Of a stretch of 6,108 nt of DNA, positions 1-6,108 are shown piece by piece (positions within the stretch are counted from its first letter, which is position 1; each line of letters begins with the position of its first letter). Below the pieces are notes generated by a model that saw nothing but the letters and a program-made list of their open reading frames with translations, did not search any database and had not been told where the DNA came from. The stretch comes from Acidimicrobiales bacterium (GTDB taxonomy: Bacteria > Actinomycetota > Acidimicrobiia > Acidimicrobiales > Iamiaceae): positions 1-6,108 of the forward strand of contig JAGQSI010000115.1 of assembly GCA_020439605.1 (NCBI GenBank). The letters run 5' to 3'. A program made the position numbers and the translations under genes.

Positions 1-1694
<1,694 letters not shown>

Positions 1695-1698
<4 letters not shown>

Positions 1699-2636
1699 AA
1701 CGTCGGGGCGCCAGAACCATCGCAGCAATGCCAACGCGTGTTGGCAGCGTGGAACTACGCAACCCTGTCATGACCGCGTCCGGCACCGCCGGCCACGGCG
1801 CAGAGCTCGCACCGTACGTGGACCTCGCTGGGCTCGGCGCAGTAGTGGTCAAGTCGGTATGTGCTGACCCTTGGCAGGGCAACCCTGCTCCGCGTGTCCA
1901 TGAAGTCCACGGCAGCATGCTCAACGCTGTTGGTCTCCAGGGTCCAGGAGTATTGGGTTGGCTACGCGACGATCTTCCTGCGCTGCTTGCCACCGGCGCC
2001 ACCGTCGTGGCATCGATCTGGGGACGCAGCGTCGATGAGTACCGTCGAGCCGCAGAGATGCTCGAAGCTGCTCCACCCGAGGTTGTAGCGGTAGAGGTGA
2101 ACCTGAGCTGCCCCAATGTGGAGGATCGTGCCGGGATGTTTGCGCATTCCGCTGAGGCCACCAGAGCAGCAATGGAGGTCACCGAGGCATGTGGTCGTCC
2201 ACGTTGGGCCAAGTTGAGTCCCAACGCTGGAGACATACTTCCGATTGTCGACGCTGCGATAGCGGGTGGAGCAGAAGCCGTCACCTTGATCAACACGGTC
2301 ATGGGTATGGCAATCGATCCAGCCACACGTACATATCGCCTCGGCAATGGGGGTGGGGGCCTCTCCGGTGCCGCAATTCACCCGGTTGCTGTGCGCACGG
2401 TTCACGATGTGCGTGCTGCGCGTCCCGACATAGCGATCATCGGTGTTGGGGGAGTGACCGACGCCGAAGATGCCGCAGAGCTCATCGTTGCCGGTGCAAA
2501 CGCAGTTCAGGTAGGCACAGCTACCTTTGCGGACCCTAGGGCTCCCGGCATGGTTGCGGCCGGTCTGGTGAAGTGGTGCCAAGACCATTCTATTTCGAAA
2601 ATGGATCAGTTGATTGGAGCAATTCATGGGAGCTAG
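1695..2636 (+). CDS. pyrD: dihydroorotate dehydrogenase, class 1B-like catalytic subunit
   Basis: PyrD oxidises dihydroorotate to orotate using FMN, the fourth step of UMP synthesis. From the GTG at 1695 it has 313 residues, a usual length for the class 1 catalytic subunit. Motifs in order are N-P-V-M-T-A-S-G (23-30) at the start of the barrel, VVKS with an FMN/substrate lysine, MLNAVGLQGPG, N136-L-S-C139-P-N with the catalytic cysteine of class 1 enzymes (class 2 has serine), AKLSPN, and GGGGLSGAAIHPVA plus GVGG and VGTATF of the FMN phosphate site. There is no N-terminal membrane helix, unlike class 2 enzymes. Class 1B enzymes normally need PyrK, an iron-sulfur flavoprotein, to pass electrons to NAD; no pyrK lies between carB and pyrF here. 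The start overlaps the carB stop as GTGA; ATG at 1728 (302 residues) is the alternative. Confidence 0.93.
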
Positions 2637-2655
2637 TGGAGCGGGAGACGCTGTG

Positions 2656-3348
2656 ATGGAGCCGGACCACGATGTTCGTAGACGTTTGGCTCTCGTGTTG
2701 GATCTGGACGATCTGGTGGCAGCTCGGCGAATGGCCCAGACTCTTCGGCCATGGTTCGGTGTAGCCAAGGTGGGACTTGAGCTCTACAGCGCTGCTGGGC
2801 CCGACGCTATTGAGACCATGCGAGAACTTGGCTATGAGGTTTTCGTGGATCTCAAGCTCCATGACATCCCAACCACTGTCGGTCGAGCATCCAAAGTGCT
2901 AGGTGGCCTTGGTGCGAGCTACATAACCATGCATGCCTTTGGCGGAGTGGACATGTTGCGCGCCGGTGTTGAAGGCCTGAGCGAAGGGGCCAGCGAAGCA
3001 GGTGTCGAACAACCTTGTGCCCTCGCCGTAACGGTGCTCACGAGCGACTCCGGTGCTCCGCCACACATCTTGCCCAAGCGGGTGTCCATGGCCATCGAGG
3101 CGGGTTGCGGTGGAATCGTGTGTGCTGTTGAGGATGCTCATGAAGCAAAACTCATGGGGCCGCGCCTCAAGATCGTCACTCCTGGCATTCGTCCCGCTGG
3201 GGCTCCTCGCCATGACCAAGCCCGCGCGGCCACACCCCAAGAGGCGTTCGATGCGGGAGCAGATCTGCTCGTGATTGGCCGCGCTGTTACCCACGCAGCC
3301 GATCCCGTTGTGGCTGCCAGCGAGTTGGTCGAATCCATCTCGCTGTAA
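2656..3348 (+). CDS. pyrF: orotidine 5'-phosphate decarboxylase, type 1
   Basis: PyrF removes CO2 from OMP to give UMP, the last step of the pathway. At 230 residues it fits the type 1 family; mycobacteria carry a longer type 2 enzyme. The catalytic tetrad is complete: K38, and D65-L-K67-L-H-D70, each exactly six residues below E. coli K44, D71, K73 and D76. The phosphate-binding end is also present, with T175-P-G-I-R-P180, DQARAATP, and V206-I-G-R209. It lies 19 bases after pyrD. GGGAG at 2643-2647 sits 8 bases before the ATG at 2656. GTG at 2653 would also use that site, and ATG at 2626 (10 residues longer, overlapping pyrD) has its own GGAG 6 bases upstream, so the start is uncertain although the function is not. 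Confidence 0.95.
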   Translation: MEPDHDVRRRLALVLDLDDLVAARRMAQTLRPWFGVAKVGLELYSAAGPDAIETMRELGYEVFVDLKLHDIPTTVGRASKVLGGLGASYITMHAFGGVDMLRAGVEGLSEGASEAGVEQPCALAVTVLTSDSGAPPHILPKRVSMAIEAGCGGIVCAVEDAHEAKLMGPRLKIVTPGIRPAGAPRHDQARAATPQEAFDAGADLLVIGRAVTHAADPVVAASELVESISL

Positions 3349-3357
3349 ACCCACGCT

Positions 3358-3374
3358 GATCTGGTGGTCAGATC
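3358..3374. repeat. short perfect inverted repeat after pyrF
   Basis: GATCTG (3358-3363) and CAGATC (3369-3374) form a 6-bp stem with the 5-base loop GTGGT, starting 9 bases after the pyrF stop. C-rich sequence follows, not a T run, so it is not a convincing intrinsic terminator. It could mark the end of the pyrimidine operon, protect the 3' end of the transcript or be a protein-binding dyad. The rest of the 63-base gap has no other clear structure except the possible promoter next to mihF. Confidence 0.4.
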
Positions 3375-3399
3375 CCCGACCCAGGGCAAGAAACGGCAT

Positions 3400-3405
3400 T
3401 AGGGT
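3400..3405 (+). promoter_or_regulatory. possible -10 element placing transcription start at the mihF ATG
   Basis: TAGGGT fits the relaxed actinobacterial -10 pattern TANNNT and ends 6 bases before the ATG at 3412. Transcription would then begin at or next to the start codon and give a leaderless mRNA. No -35 element is obvious. The same bases contain AGGG (3401-3404), 7 bases before the ATG, which could instead be a weak ribosome binding site. Sequence alone cannot decide between these. Confidence 0.25.
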
Positions 3406-3411
3406 TTTGAC

Positions 3412-3726
3412 ATGGCACAACCACCGCAACTGACCCCTGAGCAACGTGCAGACGCATTGGCAAAAGCCGCTGCTGCTCGTAAGGCGCGCGCAGAACTCAA
3501 AGAACGTCTCAAGCTCGGGACTGTTTCTTTGGCTGAGCTTCTCGATCAGGCCGAAGGAGACGACCTCATCGGCAAGACCAAGGTTCTCGCCGTGCTTGAA
3601 TCGCTTCCTGGTGTGGGCAAGGTGAAAGCTCGCCGAACCATGGAAGAGATCGGAATAGCGGAGACTCGACGTCTTCGTGGCCTCGGCAAGCAACAGCGCG
3701 AGTCGTTGCTCGCCGCGTTCAGCTGA
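3412..3726 (+). CDS. mihF: actinobacterial integration host factor (mIHF), nucleoid-associated protein
   Basis: mIHF is a small basic DNA-binding protein that bends and compacts the chromosome and supports phage integration and gene control in Actinomycetota; it is unrelated to the IHF of proteobacteria. The 104-residue length matches the family. The N-terminal part (about 8-35) is an Ala/Lys/Arg-rich helix with the typical LTPEQRADALAKAAAARKAR start. Next comes an acidic helix region (40-55), then the helix-two-turn-helix-like DNA contact L65-P-G-V-G-K-V-K72 and the conserved R86-R-L-R-G-L-G92. It is followed after only 4 bases by the kinase gene, so the two are probably co-transcribed, as mihF and gmk are in mycobacteria. 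The start codon has only a weak upstream AGGG. The family call is very secure. Confidence 0.95.
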   Translation: MAQPPQLTPEQRADALAKAAAARKARAELKERLKLGTVSLAELLDQAEGDDLIGKTKVLAVLESLPGVGKVKARRTMEEIGIAETRRLRGLGKQQRESLLAAFS

Positions 3727-3730
3727 CCAA

Positions 3731-4264
3731 GTGCTGATCACACTGTCGGGTCTGCCCGGCTCGGGGACCAGCACGGTGGCCCGGGTCGTGGCAGCGCGTC
3801 TTGGATTGAACCATGTTGATGGAGGTAGCGCGTTTCGTGAGATGGCCGCGGAGCGTGGCCTCTCGCTAGCGGAGTTCGCTGAACTTGCCGAGGGAGACGA
3901 TGTGATCGATCGTGCTCTTGACGACCGGCTGTTGCAACATGCCAGAGATGGAGAACTTCTCCTGGAGAGTCGCCTCGCTGGATGGCTGGTGACACGTGGC
4001 GAGGTGCCAGCGCTACGGGTATGGATCGAATGCGACGATGTGGAAAGAGCTCGGCGAGTAGGCGGCAGAGATGGCCATGACCTGCAGGAGGCAGTGGCCA
4101 CCAACTCTGTGCGTGAAGAGTCTGAAAGAACCCGATACCAGACCTACTACGGAATCGATCTGCAAGATCTCTCTGTCTATGACCTTGTGATCGACTCAAC
4201 CGCTTTAGCCCCCGAAGCAATCGTTGAAGAATTAGTGAACGCCGCCAACAACAGGTTCGCCTAG
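3731..4264 (+). CDS. archaeal-type cytidylate kinase-like P-loop NMP kinase, in the position usually held by gmk
   Basis: A 177-residue P-loop kinase expected to transfer phosphate from ATP to a nucleoside monophosphate, CMP by family likeness. It resembles archaeal CMP kinases throughout: N-terminal P-loop S6-G-L-P-G-S-G-T-S-T15, then H28-V-D-G-G with F35-R-E-M for the monophosphate site, the helical SLAEFAELAEGD stretch, E79-S-R-L-A-G-W85, the arginine-rich lid R128-E-E-S-E-R-T-R135 and the hallmark Y140-G-I-D-L-Q-D-L-S-V-Y-D151-L-V-I. It lacks the bacterial guanylate kinase signature and the longer bacterial Cmk insert. The Walker A lysine is Thr13 (codon at 3767); I recall GSGTTT in some archaeal relatives, so activity need not be lost. 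The GTG at 3731 was chosen because the P-loop strand starts right after it. It has no clear ribosome binding site and lies 4 bases after mihF, so reinitiation is likely. Substrate is unproven. Confidence 0.85.
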   Translation: MLITLSGLPGSGTSTVARVVAARLGLNHVDGGSAFREMAAERGLSLAEFAELAEGDDVIDRALDDRLLQHARDGELLLESRLAGWLVTRGEVPALRVWIECDDVERARRVGGRDGHDLQEAVATNSVREESERTRYQTYYGIDLQDLSVYDLVIDSTALAPEAIVEELVNAANNRFA

Positions 4265-4266
4265 TT

Positions 4267-4294
4267 CTGCCAAATGCGGCATTTGGCAGCGTTT
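4267..4294 (+). terminator. terminator-like 10-bp perfect hairpin after the kinase gene
   Basis: CTGCCAAATG (4267-4276) and CATTTGGCAG (4280-4289) pair perfectly around the loop CGG, beginning two bases after the kinase stop. The run that follows is only CGTTTCC, so the T tract is short and termination may be partial. Its place right after a stop and just before a -10 element fits a unit boundary. As DNA, the same dyad (TGCCAAATG/CATTTGGCA) could be an operator upstream of the rpoZ promoter. Confidence 0.6.
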
Positions 4295-4300
4295 CCTAGC

Positions 4301-4306
4301 TATGAT
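4301..4306 (+). promoter_or_regulatory. probable -10 element of the rpoZ promoter
   Basis: TATGAT matches five of six bases of the TATAAT consensus and lies 57 bases before the rpoZ ATG, giving a leader of roughly 50 bases. A good -35 is missing at the usual 16-18 base spacing. TTGGCA (4283-4288), in the right arm of the hairpin, is a five-of-six match to TTGACA but is only 12 bases away. The promoter would serve rpoZ and probably coaBC and metK. Confidence 0.45.
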
Positions 4307-4363
4307 TGACCGGCCCAAGAACGCGCATCTGGCGCAACTAGACCTTTCAAGGACGAGTATCCA

Positions 4364-4678
4364 ATGACCTGGCAGCACGAGACGATGATGACCCCCCCAG
4401 TCGAGGAGCTTCTCGAGCGTGCCGGTTCCAAGTTCCGCTTGGTCACTTTGGGTTCTCAGCGTGCCCGTCAGATCAACTCCTACTTCGGTCAACTCGGAGA
4501 TACCTCGGGCAGCTTGGTCCCACCGCAGGTCACTTCGGTAGCCCGCAAGCCACTGTCGATCGCATTCGAAGAGATCGCTGCCGACAAGATCGAAGCCGTC
4601 GATATCGATCCTGAGGTAGCGGCTGCAGAGGCACAGGCTGCCGCTGATGCTGCGGCTGCTGAGGCCGAAGGGGCCTGA
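4364..4678 (+). CDS. rpoZ: DNA-directed RNA polymerase omega subunit
   Basis: Omega helps fold and hold the beta' subunit in RNA polymerase. The 104-residue protein has the family core: P12-V-E-E-L-L-E-R-A at 12-20, S22-K-F-R-L-V, the conserved helix R33-A-R-Q-I-N38 followed by YFGQLG, and R61-K-P-L-S-I-A-F-E-E-I-A-A-D74. The actinobacterial form usually reads AAKRARQIN where this has GSQRARQIN. The tail from about 78 is acidic and alanine-rich, low in complexity and probably disordered. AAGGA at 4349-4353 is 10 bases before the chosen ATG. ATGs at 4385 and 4388 are possible later starts but lack a good site. A run of seven C (4392-4398) lies early in the gene. Its place before coaBC and metK is the standard actinobacterial order. 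Confidence 0.92.
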   Translation: MTWQHETMMTPPVEELLERAGSKFRLVTLGSQRARQINSYFGQLGDTSGSLVPPQVTSVARKPLSIAFEEIAADKIEAVDIDPEVAAAEAQAAADAAAAEAEGA

Positions 4679-4683
4679 GCCCC
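4670..4683 (+). repeat. GC-rich hairpin enclosing the rpoZ stop codon
   Basis: GGGGC (4670-4674) and GCCCC (4679-4683) make a 5-bp GC stem whose 4-base loop CTGA holds the rpoZ stop. No T tract follows, so it is not a normal terminator. It lies 15 bases before the coaBC ATG, which has no clear ribosome binding site, so it may affect coupling between the genes. It could also be a by-product of GC-rich codons. Confidence 0.35.
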
Positions 4684-4698
4684 GGGCTGATCACGTTC

Positions 4699-5901
4699 AT
4701 GTTCGCTGGTCAGCGCATTGTTCTTGGAATAACCGGCGGTATTGCTGCCTATAAGGCAGTAGAGCTTTGTCGACGTCTGGTTGATGGCGGGGCCCATGTC
4801 TCGCCCATCATGACTAGCGGCGCTAATCATTTCATTGGCGAGACAACCCTTTCTGCGCTTGCATCCGAGCCGGTCCAGAAGTCGTTGTGGGATGAGCGCA
4901 ACCCCATCCCGCACACAAGGCTCGGTCAGAATGCGGATCTCATAGTTGTGGCTCCGGCCACGGCTCGTTTGCTCTCGGACTACGCGTCTGGGCGTTCGTC
5001 AGATCTGTTGACTGCAACGTTGTTGGCCACGCGTGCTCCAGTTGTTGTCTGTCCGGCCATGCACACCGAGATGTGGGAACACCCTGCGGTGCAGGACAAC
5101 CTCGCAGTTCTGCGTTCGCGTGGGGTGCTGGTGGTGAACCCAGAAAGTGGCCGCCTCGCCGGCGGAGACATGGGCCATGGCCGTCTCGCATCCACCGAAG
5201 CCATCCTCGCCGCCGTCGCGGGTGCATTCATCGATCAAGATCTTGCGGGCCAGAAAGTTGTGGTAACCGCTGGTGGCACTCGCGAGGCAATAGATCCGGT
5301 GCGCTTCATCGGGAATCGATCCTCAGGCAAGCAGGGTCTTGCAATAGCGCTCGCTGCTTCTAGACGGGGTGCAGATGTCACGTTGATCTCGACAGCTCCA
5401 TCGGCCGCTGCTACTGCGCCGTCGCTCAAGGTAGTTTCGGTTTCGTCAGCGGCGCAGATGCGAAGTGCTGTTCACGAGGTTGCGCCCAGCGCAGACGTAG
5501 TGATCATGGCGGCTGCGGTGGCGGACTTTCGTCCAGTTGCGGTGGCAGACCAAAAGATCAAGAAAGCCAATGGCGTCCCGCAGATCGTGCTCGAACCAAC
5601 CGAGGACATTCTTGGAGAGTTGGGTGCCAACAAACCCAAGGGGCAGATCCTTGTCGGCTTCGCTGCTGAGACCACCGATGTAGAGAGCAACGCTCGTGGC
5701 AAGCTTCAACGAAAGGGCGCGGACTTGTTGGTTGCCAACGATGTTGCTGCTCCAGAGGTTGGATTCGAGCACGACACAAATGCAGTAACCATCTACGGCT
5801 CAGATGGATCGAGCGCTCAAGTTGAGCTGACATCCAAAGATGCCGTGGCAAATCGCGTCCTGGATGCGGTGGTCGCCTACCGTTTAACGCTGGACGTTTA
5901 G
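4699..5901 (+). CDS. coaBC: bifunctional phosphopantothenoylcysteine decarboxylase / phosphopantothenate-cysteine ligase
   Basis: CoaBC carries out two steps of coenzyme A synthesis: CoaB joins cysteine to 4'-phosphopantothenate with CTP, and CoaC decarboxylates the product with FMN. The 400-residue length is normal. The CoaC flavoprotein domain spans 1-177: G10-I-T-G-G-I-A-A-Y-K19, catalytic H72 (E. coli H75), A85-P-A-T-A-R-L-L and P119-A-M-H-T-E-M-W126. The CoaB Rossmann-like domain spans 182-400: V189-T-A-G-G-T-R, F203-I-G-N206-R-S-S-G-K-Q-G (E. coli N210), M270-A-A-A-V-A-D-F-R-P and K286-I-K-K289 (CTP and acyl-cytidylate site). Two CoaC motif positions differ from E. coli: Asn to His122, and the flap Cys is absent in L153-A-G-G-D-M-G-H-G-R. 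As I recall, mycobacterial CoaBC has both changes. The ATG at 4699 is 20 bases after rpoZ with no clear ribosome binding site. Confidence 0.96.
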   Translation: MFAGQRIVLGITGGIAAYKAVELCRRLVDGGAHVSPIMTSGANHFIGETTLSALASEPVQKSLWDERNPIPHTRLGQNADLIVVAPATARLLSDYASGRSSDLLTATLLATRAPVVVCPAMHTEMWEHPAVQDNLAVLRSRGVLVVNPESGRLAGGDMGHGRLASTEAILAAVAGAFIDQDLAGQKVVVTAGGTREAIDPVRFIGNRSSGKQGLAIALAASRRGADVTLISTAPSAAATAPSLKVVSVSSAAQMRSAVHEVAPSADVVIMAAAVADFRPVAVADQKIKKANGVPQIVLEPTEDILGELGANKPKGQILVGFAAETTDVESNARGKLQRKGADLLVANDVAAPEVGFEHDTNAVTIYGSDGSSAQVELTSKDAVANRVLDAVVAYRLTLDV

Positions 5902-5913
5902 AACCAAGAACCT

Positions 5914-5938
5914 AATCCCGACTAGTTTGGTCGGATAT
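5914..5938. promoter_or_regulatory. dyad resembling an Rrf2/IscR-family operator before metK
   Basis: CCGAC (5918-5922) and GTCGG (5930-5934) are inverted around TAGTTTG in the 63-base coaBC-metK gap. The core GACTAGTTTGGTC with flanking CC, GG and TAT (5936-5938) closely follows the Rrf2/IscR type 1 pattern YYGACTRWWWYAGTCRR, with two mismatches in that 17-base core. It could equally be a small RNA hairpin. The gap looks too short for the common SAM-I riboswitch, and no riboswitch was recognised. Confidence 0.35.
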
Positions 5939-5953
5939 TGAACAACCCCCTGC

Positions 5954-5959
5954 AAGGAG
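5954..5959 (+). promoter_or_regulatory. strong ribosome binding site of metK
   Basis: AAGGAG lies 5 bases before the GTG at 5965 and is the best ribosome binding site in the window. It fixes the metK start at this GTG. Confidence 0.8.
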
Positions 5960-5964
5960 TACCT

Positions 5965-6108
5965 GTGAGTCGCTGGACCTTCACCTCGGAATCAGTAACC
6001 GAGGGCCATCCAGATAAGATGGCCGATCAGATTTCCGACGCTGTCCTCGACGCGATCCTCGCGGAGGACCCTATGGCGCGTGTCGCATGCGAGACTTTGG
6101 TTACGACC
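5965..6108 (+). CDS. metK: S-adenosylmethionine synthetase, N-terminal part (3' end outside window)
   Basis: MetK makes S-adenosylmethionine from methionine and ATP, releasing phosphate and pyrophosphate; SAM is the cell's main methyl donor. Only the first 48 residues of about 400 are present and the frame stays open to the last base. The N-terminal signature is clear: F6-T-S-E-S-V-T-E-G-H15-P-D17-K18 (His and Asp for ATP/phosphate and Mg binding), then [14 protein letters not shown] and VACETLVTT, the start of the conserved segment after the first helix. The GTG start is backed by a strong ribosome binding site and by alignment with the family N-terminus. It follows coaBC after 63 bases, as in other actinobacteria, and may share the rpoZ-coaBC transcript or have its own control from the dyad just upstream. 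Confidence 0.96.
   Translation, partial: MSRWTFTSESVTEGHPDKMADQISDAVLDAILAEDPMARVACETLVTT

Noticed and set aside
2349..2359. GGGGGTGGGGG, possible G-quadruplex
   Set aside because: Only two G runs are present, and they simply encode the conserved glycine loop of PyrD (GNGGGGLSG).
3677..3730. Upstream GTG start (3677) extending the kinase by 18 residues
   Set aside because: The extension lies in the mihF coding end, has no ribosome binding site and adds low-complexity Ser/Ala residues before a P-loop strand that normally begins the protein.
2899..4104. A 401-codon open frame on the minus strand opposite pyrF, mihF and the kinase
   Set aside because: It crosses three well-supported sense genes and their gaps, its translation is rich in Ser, Arg and Thr as antisense shadows are, and no domain or motif is recognisable.
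4323..4335. GCGC-ATCTG-GCGC stem in the rpoZ leader
   Set aside because: A 4-bp stem is expected by chance in this composition; no ribosomal-protein or ppGpp-type leader structure could be recognised.
5902..5964. SAM riboswitch upstream of metK
   Set aside because: The gap is only 63 bases, with one short stem and no recognisable SAM aptamer core. A smaller or unknown class cannot be excluded without a covariance model search.

Overview
The window is ordinary chromosomal DNA from a bacterium, almost certainly an actinomycete-type organism (Actinomycetota). It codes densely on the + strand and has a moderately high GC content by eye. The strongest clue is gene order: carB, pyr genes, mihF, a small P-loop kinase, rpoZ, coaBC, metK. 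This is the classic actinobacterial neighbourhood, in which the slot between mihF and rpoZ is normally held by gmk. mihF occurs essentially only in Actinomycetota. Several details argue against a mycobacterial or streptomycete source: a class 1B-like PyrD, a type-1 PyrF, and an archaeal-type nucleotide kinase in the gmk slot. A deep-branching class such as Acidimicrobiia fits best, but that assignment is inference.

Layout: positions 1-3348 hold the end of a pyrimidine biosynthesis operon, namely the C-terminal half of carB, then pyrD (overlapping carB by 4 bases) and pyrF. Positions 3412-4264 hold mihF (nucleoid protein) and, 4 bases after it, a 177-residue cytidylate-kinase-like protein. A perfect 10-bp hairpin follows the kinase stop and a good -10 element lies just beyond it, so a new transcription unit probably starts there: rpoZ (RNA polymerase omega), coaBC (coenzyme A synthesis) and the start of metK (S-adenosylmethionine synthetase), which runs off the right edge. 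No mobile elements, CRISPR, tRNA or rRNA genes were seen, and no gap exceeds about 100 bases.

How the genes work together: CarB, PyrD and PyrF make carbamoyl phosphate, orotate and UMP. The small kinase would act on a nucleoside monophosphate, with CMP predicted by family and GMP suggested by position. mIHF and omega serve the nucleoid and transcription. CoaBC and MetK make CoA and SAM. The most interesting point is replacement of gmk by an archaeal-type CMP-kinase-like protein whose Walker A lysine is a threonine. The rest looks like well-conserved housekeeping DNA with a few regulatory candidates.
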